Shown here in pieces: positions 15,990 through 25,410 of a stretch of DNA of 64,000 nucleotides. Within the stretch, counting starts at the first letter, position 1. Every line of letters begins with the position of its first letter. Position numbers and translations under genes: made by a program. Under the pieces are notes generated by a model. It made no database searches and was not told where the DNA came from. It saw only the letters and a program-made list of their open reading frames with translations. Source of the stretch: Lactiplantibacillus daoliensis (GTDB lineage: Bacteria; Bacillota; Bacilli; Lactobacillales; Lactobacillaceae); NCBI RefSeq assembly GCF_005405005.1, contig NZ_BJDH01000010.1:1-64000 (forward strand), given 5' to 3'.

Positions 15990-17078
15990 TTATGGGGTCA
16001 CTGGTCCGCTAAAATACGGTTCATTAATCGTAATCGTTCCCACGTCAAAATTTATCGTTGTGGCTGCTCCATAAGGCGGTGCAGTTCTTGGATAGGCATG
16101 ACCAAAATTAACATTCATTAAAATTGGGATCTGTGCATCCGCCGTCGCCTGCAATAATAACAACCGGTATTCTTCATAAAAGCGCTCATTTTGTGGCTTT
16201 CCGACAATGATTCCAGCAACCGCATCCAAAATACCAACTGCTTTTAGCTTGGTCAACATGGTTGAGAAAAGTTCCGGACTAGGCTGTTCATCACTAGTTT
16301 CGATGAATAAGAGGTGTCCACGCCAGTCTTTTGCCGCCGGTACCAGCCCATATTGTTGCGCCACCCGAGCTTCATCTGGATAACGCGTCGTCGTGAGTAA
16401 ATCGTAAATGCTATCTAAGCAACCACCAAGTAAACGACCAGTCACCTGACCACTACCACGTAACACCTCGTAATGCCGCCTTTCTACATGACTGACACGT
16501 TCCTGATCTAGCGCGGCTGAGCTAAAGTCAGTACGTTCATCATACCAAGTTGGACTACTTTTGATAGCCGTAGTTGCCGGATTCTCAAAATAATGGGAAA
16601 TCGTGGTCGCTGTGTAAGGTAACAACATGGGTCCTAATTCAGCGAAGTCATTTAAAAAGTTTGGGCCATAAAAGGTCTGCAAGCCTAGTTGGTAAAACAT
16701 CAAATGGTCAACGGTTGTATCTGAAAAACCAGTAAACAGCTTGGGATGCTGCCGTACCGCTTGAACGAACTCGGGATCAGCCATCAACGTTGGTACAAGC
16801 CGATAAGTATCATCGCCACCGATTGCACAAATAATTCCTTTAATGCGATCATCTAAAAAAGCACGTTTCAAATCGGCAGCTCTATCCTCGGGATGCGTCT
16901 TTAACGCCGCCAAACCTTGCAACGCATTCGGCATGATTACTGGTTTTAAGCCCAACTGTTGTAAGCGTGCCAACCCGCGGTTCAATTGATGTTCACTGCT
17001 CGACTCTCCTAATACTCCACTAGACAAACTCACAATTGCAACTCGATCCCCACGTTTTAACGCTACTGGTTTTTCCAT
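15990..17078 (-). CDS. LD-carboxypeptidase / MccF-like serine peptidase (family S66)
   Basis: The 362-residue protein has the S66 layout: an N-terminal segment GDRVAIVSLSSGVLG, IICAIGGDDTYRL, the nucleophile region FTGFSDTTVDHL (Ser), a later Glu region (LLFIETSDEQPSPE) and the His in NVNFGHAYPRTAPP. Family members cleave LD-peptide bonds in murein tetrapeptides, or the amide of microcin C-type antibiotics. At this length and with this C-terminal region the MccF subgroup is possible, and the two cannot be separated by eye. I prefer ATG 17078 because GAGG lies 7 bases before it, too close to the ATG at 17084. Confidence 0.85.
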   Translation of the reverse strand: MEKPVALKRGDRVAIVSLSSGVLGESSSEHQLNRGLARLQQLGLKPVIMPNALQGLAALKTHPEDRAADLKRAFLDDRIKGIICAIGGDDTYRLVPTLMADPEFVQAVRQHPKLFTGFSDTTVDHLMFYQLGLQTFYGPNFLNDFAELGPMLLPYTATTISHYFENPATTAIKSSPTWYDERTDFSSAALDQERVSHVERRHYEVLRGSGQVTGRLLGGCLDSIYDLLTTTRYPDEARVAQQYGLVPAAKDWRGHLLFIETSDEQPSPELFSTMLTKLKAVGILDAVAGIIVGKPQNERFYEEYRLLLLQATADAQIPILMNVNFGHAYPRTAPPYGAATTINFDVGTITINEPYFSGPVTP

Positions 17079-17158
17079 TGACATGCCTCGTTCTAATTTT
17101 ATTTTAATCTTTTAGCCATTCTATTATATTATCTTGGTTTTGCCAATCTAAAATCGGC

Positions 17159-17185
17159 AAAAAAAGAACCCACCGAAGTGAGTCC
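17159..17185 (-). terminator. Terminator of the EIIC gene, with UUCG-type loop
   Basis: GAACCCAC (17166-17173) pairs with GTGAGTCC (17178-17185). On the minus strand the loop reads TTCG and a T run follows (17159-17165). Confidence 0.88.
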
Positions 17186-17199
17186 TTTCAAAGTTCAAC

Positions 17200-18528
17200 T
17201 TAAGCTTTAGCAGTTTGGGCTGCAGCAGCAGCTTCTTTTGCAGCGAAAGTCTTTTCTTCTTTAACTTTATCACGATCCAAAGCCTTGAAGAAGAAGTAGT
17301 AAATCGCGCCATCAAGAACGATGTTAACGATTTGCATTACGGCACCGGAAACGTGACCAGTTGCCAAGTAACCAGAGATAATTGGCGGCGTGGTCCAAGG
17401 AACCATGACACCCATTGTCTTAGCAACCAAGCCAGTCGACATCGCAACATAAGTTGTAACAACGTTGGTTAATGGGGCCAAGATAAATGGAATCGCCATC
17501 CGGTAGTTCATAACAATTGGCAAACCAAAGACGATTGGTTCGTTAATGTTAAAGATTGCAGGTCCAATAATCAATTTACCTAAAGTCTTAAATTCAGCAC
17601 TCCGTGAAACAAAGGCAATCATAAATGCTAACCCAAGGGTCGCACCAGAACCACCCATGTGGATGAAGTTATCGAAGAATTGTGACGTAACGATGTTAGG
17701 AATAGCTTTACCAGCACTAACAGCGTGCGCGTTTTGTGACATTGCTGATAACCAGATTGGTGACATAACGCCGGAAACGACGTTGGCACCATGAATCCCG
17801 AAGATCCAAAGTAAACAGATCAAGAATTCAGCAACTAAGGCACCTGGTAAGGTGTTACTCAATAAGCCTAATGGTTTAGCTAAGACAAATGAGATCACGT
17901 TAGGAATACTGCCCATTGGGGTAGCTTCAACCAGTAAACGTAATACCCAGATCAAAACTAAGATAATGGCACCAGGGACTAAGGCAGCAAATGAGTTGCT
18001 GACTGCCGGTGGCACACTTTCAGGCATCTTAATCGTCCAATTGCGATGAACCATGAACACATACAGGTCGGTAATAAATAAACCAATAAGAAGAGCAGTA
18101 AACAAACCAGCCGAATCAAGTTGTGTTAATGGTACCCATAAGGCCCCTGCCTTATCAGTGTTTAGCGGAATTGTTAATAACCAAGCACTCATAGCAACAA
18201 TGGACGCTGAGATTGGATCGACTTTGTAACTCTTAGCCATGTTATAAGAAATCCCAATAACGGCAATTAACCCCATGACATGGAATGATGCGTTGGTTGG
18301 ATATTGAACAATGGTTGCCCAGTTCTTACCAAAGGTATTTAACATAAAGTTTTGATAACCTTGGATTGGGAATTGAGCAATGATCATGAAGACTGACCCG
18401 ATGATGATCATTGGTACGGCTAATGTCATCCCATCACGTAACGCGATTAAGTGACGAGAACCAGCAATCTTACCAAATAATGGGACGAGTCGGTCATTAA
18501 CGAAACTAGATTTATTGTCTTCGCTCAT
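17200..18528 (-). CDS. PTS EIIC permease, lactose/cellobiose family
   Basis: The 442-residue permease domain of the lactose-N,N'-diacetylchitobiose-beta-glucoside family has about ten hydrophobic segments. Family motifs include ALRDGMTLAVPMIIIGSVF, FGIHGANVVSGVM, GGSGATLGLAF and NINEPIVFGLPIVMN (the substrate-site Asn-Glu-Pro). It carries out sugar translocation with separate EIIA and EIIB proteins. None is encoded nearby, so partners must come from elsewhere in the genome. A cre-like site and a TATAAT box lie upstream, and an RpiR-type regulator is encoded next on the same strand. The C-terminal tail is Ala-rich (KEAAAAAQTAKA). The sugar is probably a beta-glucoside. Confidence 0.88.
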   Translation of the reverse strand: MSEDNKSSFVNDRLVPLFGKIAGSRHLIALRDGMTLAVPMIIIGSVFMIIAQFPIQGYQNFMLNTFGKNWATIVQYPTNASFHVMGLIAVIGISYNMAKSYKVDPISASIVAMSAWLLTIPLNTDKAGALWVPLTQLDSAGLFTALLIGLFITDLYVFMVHRNWTIKMPESVPPAVSNSFAALVPGAIILVLIWVLRLLVEATPMGSIPNVISFVLAKPLGLLSNTLPGALVAEFLICLLWIFGIHGANVVSGVMSPIWLSAMSQNAHAVSAGKAIPNIVTSQFFDNFIHMGGSGATLGLAFMIAFVSRSAEFKTLGKLIIGPAIFNINEPIVFGLPIVMNYRMAIPFILAPLTNVVTTYVAMSTGLVAKTMGVMVPWTTPPIISGYLATGHVSGAVMQIVNIVLDGAIYYFFFKALDRDKVKEEKTFAAKEAAAAAQTAKA

Positions 18529-18704
18529 GTCGTTGACCCCCTAGAATAATTTAAAAACGCATTGCTCTAAAATCAACGTCTTGGATATCGCAAGACCAAC
18601 TGCATCAACGCCCACTTCAATAATGGCCAATTATTTGACGCTAATGCAATTGATTGAATAATAGCATGTTTCTTGTCAGTGGCTGTTCTAGCTCACGCAA
18701 CAAC

Positions 18705-18718
18705 TGAATGCGCTTTCT
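18705..18718. promoter_or_regulatory. cre-like site and promoter of the EIIC gene
   Basis: On the minus strand AGAAAGCGCATTCA matches the catabolite-responsive consensus TGWAANCGNTNWCA at 12 of 14 positions. A TATAAT box for the EIIC gene lies at 18733-18728, just upstream of it. A site placed after the -10 box suits CcpA roadblock repression. Confidence 0.5.
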
Positions 18719-18778
18719 ATAAATTCTATTATACCCATCATTGTGGTAATGTATACCCTTTCAAAACATATTGTGTAG

Positions 18779-18815
18779 TGTTTCCTATAAAGAAACATGT
18801 TCCATTTAAGGAACA
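18779..18815. promoter_or_regulatory. Two adjacent palindromes, candidate RpiR operator
   Basis: TGTTTC (18779-18784) with GAAACA (18792-18797) and, directly abutting, TGTTCC (18798-18803) with GGAACA (18810-18815) form two neighbouring inverted repeats. They lie about 50 bases upstream of the TATAAT of the EIIC gene and next to the 3' end of the rpiR gene, a position that fits activation as well as repression. Assignment to the adjacent RpiR protein is inference. Confidence 0.45.
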
Positions 18816-18842
18816 TATTCCTGGTTATTTTAGTAAAAAGGT

Positions 18843-19574
18843 CTAACCCAATTTCTGAACGCCCATAGCCATTTGCTCCAAAAAATAAATGACCGGTAAC
18901 TGTGAAAGTGTGCTACCACCAGTAATTGCCTGGACTTCTGGGGTATCATATGTCAGCACCACATCGCCAATTCCGGCGGCCGTTGAATGACTGCTAGCCG
19001 TAATCACAACTAATTTCGCCCCATTCTGTTGATAGAAAATGCCCTGTTGCATCACATCTTCAGATTCTCCCGAAGCAGATAATAATAGCAACGCAGTATC
19101 TGATAAATCAACTGCAGTTACTGGCAAGGGCTGCGCCGTTTCATTGATCTGCAAGGCATAAACACCAAAGTTGGCTAATAAATGGGTGCCATAACTGGCG
19201 AGACCTTTGCTTGTCCCAGCCCCAATCAAGACGACCGTTTTCGCTTGGCGAATCAACGCCGTAGCGGCCCGAATATCACTTGTGACAGTCGGCACATCCA
19301 TCCGATCAAAAAAGGTTCGCATTGAAACGACGGTTTGTGAAACCGGTTGGGCCGCATCCTTACGCAATTGTTCCTTTAGTGTGAACTTGAATTCCGCGTA
19401 ACCGTCATACCCCATCCGTTTCAGAAATCTCAAAATTGTCGTGGCGGAAACATGACTTTGACTTGCCAGTTGCCGAATCGTCATCGTACTGACTTCGGCC
19501 GGATGCCCCATGATATACTTATAAATCTCAATTTCTAGGCGATTCAGTTGCTGAACTTGATCATATGAAAACAT
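18843..19574 (-). CDS. RpiR-family transcriptional regulator (HTH + SIS domain)
   Basis: The 243-residue regulator has an N-terminal HTH_6 domain (about 1-75): IYKYIMGHPAEVSTMTIRQL, then ASQSHVSATTILRFLKRMGY. A SIS phosphosugar-binding domain follows (about 100-230): TVVLIGAGTSKGLASYG, then LLLLSASGESEDVMQ. Family members sense a phosphosugar. It is encoded directly upstream of the EIIC gene on the same strand with 314 bases between and probably controls it. A GGGAGG ribosome site lies before the ATG. Confidence 0.9.
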   Translation of the reverse strand: MFSYDQVQQLNRLEIEIYKYIMGHPAEVSTMTIRQLASQSHVSATTILRFLKRMGYDGYAEFKFTLKEQLRKDAAQPVSQTVVSMRTFFDRMDVPTVTSDIRAATALIRQAKTVVLIGAGTSKGLASYGTHLLANFGVYALQINETAQPLPVTAVDLSDTALLLLSASGESEDVMQQGIFYQQNGAKLVVITASSHSTAAGIGDVVLTYDTPEVQAITGGSTLSQLPVIYFLEQMAMGVQKLG

Positions 19575-19655
19575 CGCGGCACACCTCCCAAACTTTTAAA
19601 TTGGTCTAATCATAAATTGATGACTACAACCATAATTTGTAGGAACAAATTCCAA

Positions 19656-19943
19656 TTAACGATCGCCCCAACGACCATCCATTTCTGGTTTAACGTCTAA
19701 ATCAGTCATTTCGAGTGAACAATCAGCCAAAGCGGTCGTAAACTTCGCCATAAATTCTTTAGTTTTGTATGGTGAATCAATATGCCAAGTTCGAAAACTC
19801 GGGGTCCGACTCACCGTTCCCAAAGCCACAATCGCAGGTACATCTTTGGGATCAACCTTTGCCGCCGTTTTTTTCACGTTAATTGAGTAACCATAGTGCC
19901 CACTGTGATACATCGCTTGCATCGCGTCATTAAAGATTCCCAT
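19656..19943 (-). CDS. Hypothetical protein of 95 residues
   Basis: The small soluble protein begins MGIFNDAMQAMYHSGHYGYS and ends EMDGRWGDR. No membrane segment or known motif is seen. ATG 19943 is preceded by AGTAGGG. It is divergent from the two-component system at 20112 and 80 bases upstream of the rpiR gene on the same strand. Function unknown. Confidence 0.6.
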   Translation of the reverse strand: MGIFNDAMQAMYHSGHYGYSINVKKTAAKVDPKDVPAIVALGTVSRTPSFRTWHIDSPYKTKEFMAKFTTALADCSLEMTDLDVKPEMDGRWGDR

Positions 19944-20111
19944 GCTTATCCCTACTTCCTCAAATTTGTTAACCCAAGTTTACCATATTTCGCTAAGGCG
20001 CTTACATTTACGAGATGAATTTGTAAAAATAACACCTTTTATCGTCAACCTTTCACAACTATTGGCTATAATAGTCATAACTTAGATTATATAGAAGGGA
20101 TTATTTTCATT

Positions 20112-20816
20112 ATGAAAAAGACGATTCTGATTGTTGAAGACGAACTAAGCCTCTCTGGCTATCTCACGAAAGAACTCCAATTTGAAGATTTCAATGTGCT
20201 CGTGGCCAATGACGGTCTCGCCGCAATGGACATGTACGCTGAACATCAAAACGAACTACTTCTAATCTTACTCGACTGGATGTTACCTAAATTAGACGGG
20301 ATGGAAGTCTTGCGACGCATCCGCAAACACGATCAGGTTCCCGTAATTATCATGACCGCCCGCGACTATATTGGTGACAAGGTCGCCGGATTAGATAACG
20401 GCGCCGACGACTACATCACTAAACCATTTGAAATTGAGGAACTGCTGGCACGAATTCGTGTTATTCAACGACGTGCTGAAAACCAACTTGACCCGAATCA
20501 GATCTATCAACTAGATGACATCACGCTGGATACCAAAGCCCATCGCGTCACGAACGCTGATGCTGAAGTCCAACTGACCCACCGTGAATATGACTTGTTA
20601 CAATTTTTCTTAGCTCATCCTGACGAAGTCTTCACGCGCGACGATCTCCTTGACCAAGTTTGGGGCGCCGATTTTCTCGGACAACAAAATGTCGTTGACG
20701 TTTATGTCGGTTATTTGCGCAATAAATTAGCCACTCCGAACGCGGGACCACTGATTCAAACCGTCCGCGGCGTCGGTTACAAATTAAGGGAGTCGATTGC
20801 GAATGGCGAAAAATAA
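20112..20816 (+). CDS. Two-component response regulator, OmpR/PhoB family
   Basis: The 234-residue regulator has a receiver domain (about 4-115) with the acidic pair Glu9-Asp10, phosphorylation site Asp55 (LLDWMLPKLDG), Thr82 (MTARD) and Lys104 (ITKPF). A winged-helix DNA-binding domain follows (about 130-230): VQLTHREYDLLQFFLAHPDE, VWGADFLGQQNVVDVYVGYL, TVRGVGYKL. A TATAAT box lies about 40 bases upstream of the start, and AGAAGGGA is the ribosome site. The kinase gene overlaps its 3' end, so they are translationally coupled. The target genes are unknown. Confidence 0.94.
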   Translation: MKKTILIVEDELSLSGYLTKELQFEDFNVLVANDGLAAMDMYAEHQNELLLILLDWMLPKLDGMEVLRRIRKHDQVPVIIMTARDYIGDKVAGLDNGADDYITKPFEIEELLARIRVIQRRAENQLDPNQIYQLDDITLDTKAHRVTNADAEVQLTHREYDLLQFFLAHPDEVFTRDDLLDQVWGADFLGQQNVVDVYVGYLRNKLATPNAGPLIQTVRGVGYKLRESIANGEK

Positions 20817-22179
20817 GGCGATTCCAACGTATGAACAGCTCATCAACCAAGCTATCAAACGGTTAGTACTGACTATCACGCTGACCATCAGTGCTGTTAT
20901 TTTGATTGTCGTTGGCACGCAGCAAACGGTGAACACGTCGCATGAGGCTCGTTCCTTGATGAGTAGTCTGCATCAAGCAAACATTAAAGATGTCCCTAGC
21001 TTTATTCAATGGAACAACACCACGACTCGCAACAGCAAGCAACCGGCTTTTATCCGGGTAACCACTAAAAAGGCGACCCTGACGACGGCCACCAAAACTA
21101 AACAGACGATTTTGACATCGCCATCGTCGAAAGCCTTCTTCGCACGTCCACAAACCCACGTTTTAGGCGCCCTAGTCCACGTACGGGGCTTTGGTTTCTT
21201 TCTATCCTATACACAAACCGATGGGCAAAACACTTATCAATTATGGGTTAGTCTCCGGCGCCTGATAAATAGCCTAGTCATCTTGATTTGTCTCATTATT
21301 TTCGTGACCCTGCTGACATTAGCTGCCGGTACTTGGTGGGCGCACCGCTTGGCTGCAAGTCTTAGTGCCCCAACCATTAGTCTGCTTCACGAAACGAAAT
21401 ACACGTCCAATAATCCCGATACGGATCAACCAACGCTGACAGTGCCCACAAGTCCACGAGAAATTAACGATCTCGGCCAAGCCTTCAATGAATTACTGGT
21501 CGCACAAAATCAACGATTACAACATGAACGGCAATTTATTTCTGATGCTTCCCATGAACTCCGTACGCCGATTGCCGCAATTCGTGGCAATTTGAGTTTA
21601 ATCCGCCGTCGTGGGACGGCTCATCCAGAAGTCATTCCAGAATCACTAAACTTTATCGACGAAGAATCCTTACGTATGCAGCATTTAATTGAAAATTTGC
21701 TCCATTTATCGCGCGCAGATCGTGCCAAATTAACCCTCACCGATCAGGATTTATCATTCCTAATGTTGCAACTTGGTGAACATTACCAGCCATCACTATC
21801 ACAGCCACTCAAATTAGCCATTGACCCAGACATTCACGTCGCGGGTAATGCCGAAATGTTGCAGCAAATCGTAGTTGCCCTGCTGGATAACGCTCACAAA
21901 TACTCGCCAGCTGATCAACTAATCACGTTGAGTCTCCATGCAACCGAACAGGAAGTACGTTTAGCAGTAGCCGATCTTGGCGAAGGCATTCCCGACGACC
22001 AAAAAGCTGCCATTTTCCAACGGTTCTATCGAGTCGATCAATCACGCTCGCAAGAAGTTGAAGGCAGTGGTTTAGGATTAGCCATTGTGCAACAACTGGT
22101 CACTTTGAATCATGCCAAAATTGAAGTGACTGATAACAACCCCCAAGGGAGCGTCTTTACTTTGATTTGGAAAAAGTAA
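20803..22179 (+). CDS. Sensor histidine kinase
   Basis: The 458-residue membrane kinase is the partner of the preceding regulator. It has one helix at about 20-38, an extracellular domain of about 115 residues, and a second helix (about 155-176). A HAMP-like linker is followed by HisKA with the phospho-acceptor His at about 251 (FISDASHELRTP). The ATPase domain carries N box DNAHKYSP, G1 DLGEGIPDD and G2 GSGLGLAIV. The ATG at 20803 lies inside the last codons of the regulator gene and follows AAGGGAG, so I prefer it to an upstream start. The outer domain is not one I recognise, so the signal is unknown. Confidence 0.93.
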   Translation: MAKNKAIPTYEQLINQAIKRLVLTITLTISAVILIVVGTQQTVNTSHEARSLMSSLHQANIKDVPSFIQWNNTTTRNSKQPAFIRVTTKKATLTTATKTKQTILTSPSSKAFFARPQTHVLGALVHVRGFGFFLSYTQTDGQNTYQLWVSLRRLINSLVILICLIIFVTLLTLAAGTWWAHRLAASLSAPTISLLHETKYTSNNPDTDQPTLTVPTSPREINDLGQAFNELLVAQNQRLQHERQFISDASHELRTPIAAIRGNLSLIRRRGTAHPEVIPESLNFIDEESLRMQHLIENLLHLSRADRAKLTLTDQDLSFLMLQLGEHYQPSLSQPLKLAIDPDIHVAGNAEMLQQIVVALLDNAHKYSPADQLITLSLHATEQEVRLAVADLGEGIPDDQKAAIFQRFYRVDQSRSQEVEGSGLGLAIVQQLVTLNHAKIEVTDNNPQGSVFTLIWKK

Positions 22180-22234
22180 AACAACCGTGTTCAAGTTCAC
22201 CCAATTCGGGCTAAACTTGAACACGGTTGTTTTG
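22180..22234 (+). terminator. Terminator of the two-component operon
   Basis: AACAACCGTGTTCAAGTT (22180-22197) pairs perfectly with AACTTGAACACGGTTGTT (22214-22231), followed by TTG. It starts on the stop codon. Confidence 0.88.
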
Positions 22235-22251
22235 TCATTTATTAAGTTATC

Positions 22252-22812
22252 ATCTAAAAGTTGCAAGTAGAAAATTGCGACCTACAACACTACGTCAATA
22301 ATCAGGTAATGAAAACTAGTCGAATACCGCCGCTTCCAGTTGTTACTGATAACATGCAGATGAGGGACCGGTTCAAGCCTTAGGAACGTCTTGAACCTCG
22401 CCCGAAAGCTTTGCTAAGATCGCAAATCTCCCGAACCGTCCGTGGTGTAAGGCCGGCAAAGAACGTCGGTCAAACGCCACCTGCACGTCCGATGCTATCA
22501 GTAACAACCTCCAGCTAAGTCAGTGGTTTTTTTGGCTAAATTCGTTATTTACGTTTAGCGGAGTCAGTCGGAATCGGTGTGCAGTGTCGGTAAGATTAGT
22601 CGGCGTTTTTAGCTGACTAAGCTTGCGGGGCAATTCAAAGACGTGTTTTTCCGGCTTTGAATTGAGGCACCAGACCGTACCTTGGCTGGCGCCATCCCCC
22701 ACAGCACACCGATTTTGACTGACGGCGCGCTAAAGTTGGTAAGTCTACTTTAGATGTGACGGTCACTGGTACTGGGACATTTGTGATGTTTTTCCTATTT
22801 TCAACGTTTAGT
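22252..22812 (+). repeat. Copy C of the structured repeat (full length)
   Basis: The roughly 560-base element ends in similar inverted arms: TCTAAAAGTTGCAAG at the left and TTTTCAACGTTTAGTG (22798-22813) at the right. Domain 1 includes GGTTCAAG (22370-22377) with CTTGAACC (22390-22397). Domain 2 includes an imperfect stem, 22590-22602 with 22614-22626, and an outer stem built from AATCGGTGTGC and GCACACCGATT. It carries no gene. Its right end lies two bases from the stop codon of the P-type ATPase gene on the opposite strand. Confidence 0.82.
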
Positions 22813-22814
22813 GA

Positions 22815-25154
22815 TCATTTCCATCGAATCCGACTCAGCACGCGGTGACCAAGACCATTTTGTAACAGAATGAAGACCGGATAAGCACTTAACATTAACG
22901 GGAGATAAATCATCGCCAAATGCCAATCCAGCAAATTGACTAATGAGAAGATTCGCCCACCAAACAGAAAAGCGAGAACGAACAACGTTGCCATCAACGA
23001 AACGAGACCAATCTTAAATCGATTTAATGGCCGCGCCGCAATCAAAAGTGCATTTAAGCTAATAATTCCGGTCAGTAAAACGTTCAGCGTTGAGGTCGTT
23101 GCAAAATCCAACTGGAATTCTGCGCCAAGCAAATCAATTACGACGATATAACCAACAACAGCAATCGCGGCCGGTACCGCAATTTCCATCACTTGCTTCA
23201 TAAAACGACTGGTAATTCGCGTATAGTCCGGTTGCAGTGCTAAGAAGAACGTTGGAATCCCAACCATTAGTGACGAGATTGGTGTCAGCTGAATGGGCTC
23301 AAATGGATAACTGTGGGGCATAAAAATAAAGATGACCGTCAATGCGACGGAATACATGGTTTTAATCAAATATAACGCGGCAACCCGTTCGATATTATTA
23401 ATTACTCGGCGACCTTCGTTCAAAACCTGAATCATCGCATCAAAATTAGAATCCAATAGCACGAAATCAGCCAAGCTCTTTGTCGCTTCACTCCCACTGG
23501 CCATCGCGATACTACAATCAGATTGACGCATGGCCAACAAATCATTCACCCCATCGCCAGTCATCGCTACCGTATGGCCCGCAGTTTGGTAGGCTTTGAT
23601 CAAGCCAGCCTTTTGCTGGGGTGTCACTCGGCCAAAAACATTATAGGTTGCGACCAACTGATCATAGTCTGGTGTTGTCCCGACCTGACTCATATCAATT
23701 AACTGATCCGCGCCAGCAATGCCCGCACGCTTAGCGATACTTGCAACCGTGACGGGATTATCACCCGAAATGACCTTCAACGCAACGTCTTGTTTGGCAA
23801 AAAAGCCAAAAGTTGCTTGCGCATTTGGCCGCAACTCATCCGTAATTAAGATCAACCCTAACGCTTCTGGTTCAGTCGGCTTGGGTGTCGTCAATTGTGC
23901 TACTTTAGCTAGTACTAAGACACGAAACCCCTGTTGTGCGAGTTGGTGAATTCGCTGTTTTAAAGCTGGTGAGACTTCCCTGAAAATGAATTCAGGAGCG
24001 CCCATGACATACGCTTGACCATCAAAACTCGCACCGCTCCATTTACGACCAGACGAAAACGGCATGACTTCATCCGGTGACACGACTGGTTTGCCTAATC
24101 CCGACTGAATCGCCTGAGCCGTTTCGTTATCGTCATTAATCGCACTCACCAATTTAGCAAGGGTGTCCTGAACCGTTGCCGCTGCAATATCGGCCCAAGG
24201 TTCAATCCGTTCAAATTTTAAATTACCACTCGTGATGGTCCCCGTTTTATCGAGACATAAAATATCAACCCGCGCTAAAGCTTCAATTGCAGGTAATTCT
24301 CGCACTAAAACTTGATGACGCCCCAACGTAAAGGCCCCCGCAGCCAAGGCAACCGACGTCAACAACACCAAGCCTTCTGGAATCATGCCGACCATCGCAG
24401 CTACCGTTCCAAGAATGGCTCGATTTTGACCAGCCCCACGCATTAGGGTGGAGATAAATAAGGCGGTCCCTAACGGAATAATGGTGAACGTTAATATTTT
24501 GATAATCCGATTAATAATCGTCAGCAATTGACTGGGCGTCCGATGATCCGACTTGGCCGAACGCGCTAATTGCTTAATATAGCTCCCGTGGCCCACCACC
24601 GTAGCTTGTACGGTTCCATGACCACCTAATAGCACACTCCCAGAAATCAGATTATCTCCGTTGCCTTTGATAATCGGTTCAGACTCACCGGTAATTTGCG
24701 ATTCGTCTACTTCTAACCCAGTAGTTTCGCGAACGACAACATCCACCGGCAGTTGATCCCCACGAGTCACGCTAATCAAGTCATCTTGCACCAAGTCAGC
24801 TTGATCGACAGCAACCAACTGCCCATCACGCCAAACATTCATCTTGGCCGCTGACAAAATCGTCAATTTATCCACTTGGCGTTTCGCTCGAATTTCCTGA
24901 AAAATACCAATCGCCGTATTCATAATCACAACAAATAAAAATAGTAAATTTTTGTAACTTCCTGTCAGGAAGACCAAGCAACCTAACAAGACATTAATTA
25001 AGTTAAATAAGGTCAATAAGTTATCTCGAAAAATTTGCTGCACACTTCTCGTCAGTGGCGGTAGTGGTTCATTGTGTTGACCCGCCGCCATCCGTTGTTG
25101 AACCTCGGCAGTCGTTAAGCCTTGTTTTAACGGTGATAAGTCCCGTTCGGTCAT
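22815..25154 (-). CDS. P-type cation-transporting ATPase
   Basis: The 779-residue ion pump carries the phosphorylation motif LCLDKTGTITSG, the TGES-type actuator motif (QITGESEP), the hinge GDGVNDLLAMRQSD, and PEGL in the fourth membrane helix (GMIPEGLVLLTS). The membrane region near the end (about 640-775) has further helices. The PEGL motif and overall length resemble CtpE/CaxP-type pumps linked to calcium or other cations, rather than the PEGL-containing SERCA type with longer C-termini. The ion is not certain. Its 3' end touches repeat copy C, and I see no ordinary terminator of its own. An AGGGGGCTTACC segment lies before the ATG. Confidence 0.88.
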   Translation of the reverse strand: MTERDLSPLKQGLTTAEVQQRMAAGQHNEPLPPLTRSVQQIFRDNLLTLFNLINVLLGCLVFLTGSYKNLLFLFVVIMNTAIGIFQEIRAKRQVDKLTILSAAKMNVWRDGQLVAVDQADLVQDDLISVTRGDQLPVDVVVRETTGLEVDESQITGESEPIIKGNGDNLISGSVLLGGHGTVQATVVGHGSYIKQLARSAKSDHRTPSQLLTIINRIIKILTFTIIPLGTALFISTLMRGAGQNRAILGTVAAMVGMIPEGLVLLTSVALAAGAFTLGRHQVLVRELPAIEALARVDILCLDKTGTITSGNLKFERIEPWADIAAATVQDTLAKLVSAINDDNETAQAIQSGLGKPVVSPDEVMPFSSGRKWSGASFDGQAYVMGAPEFIFREVSPALKQRIHQLAQQGFRVLVLAKVAQLTTPKPTEPEALGLILITDELRPNAQATFGFFAKQDVALKVISGDNPVTVASIAKRAGIAGADQLIDMSQVGTTPDYDQLVATYNVFGRVTPQQKAGLIKAYQTAGHTVAMTGDGVNDLLAMRQSDCSIAMASGSEATKSLADFVLLDSNFDAMIQVLNEGRRVINNIERVAALYLIKTMYSVALTVIFIFMPHSYPFEPIQLTPISSLMVGIPTFFLALQPDYTRITSRFMKQVMEIAVPAAIAVVGYIVVIDLLGAEFQLDFATTSTLNVLLTGIISLNALLIAARPLNRFKIGLVSLMATLFVLAFLFGGRIFSLVNLLDWHLAMIYLPLMLSAYPVFILLQNGLGHRVLSRIRWK

Positions 25155-25303
25155 CTTGGTAAGCCCCCTCAGTTTGCTTTACTTTCTATTGTAAGCATTT
25201 TTAAACCTTTATGACGATTCTAACGCTCAAAATTTTTTTGACTTAACGTATTTTTAAGCAACCCCGGGTTCCAAACAACGATTATCAAAACTATAAGTAA
25301 CTT

Positions 25304-25320
25304 TCTAAGAAATTCTTAGA
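25304..25320. promoter_or_regulatory. Perfect palindrome upstream of the small three-gene unit
   Basis: TCTAAGA (25304-25310) and TCTTAGA (25314-25320) are separated by AAT, a perfect 17-base dyad about 90 bases before the first gene. A TAAACT box lies about 40 bases before that gene. It may be an operator; no regulator is encoded beside it. Confidence 0.35.
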
Positions 25321-25410
25321 TTAGATTTACAAAAAGTCGATAGTTACGCGGTCAATTTGCCGGTAAACTAAAGTCATTCAAGTCAAGCAAGTTACTAAGG
25401 AGCTGGAAAT

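Noticed and set aside
18529-18842. A leader peptide or riboswitch before the EIIC gene
   Set aside because: The only structures I see are the cre-like site and the two palindromes; there is no terminator/antiterminator pair.
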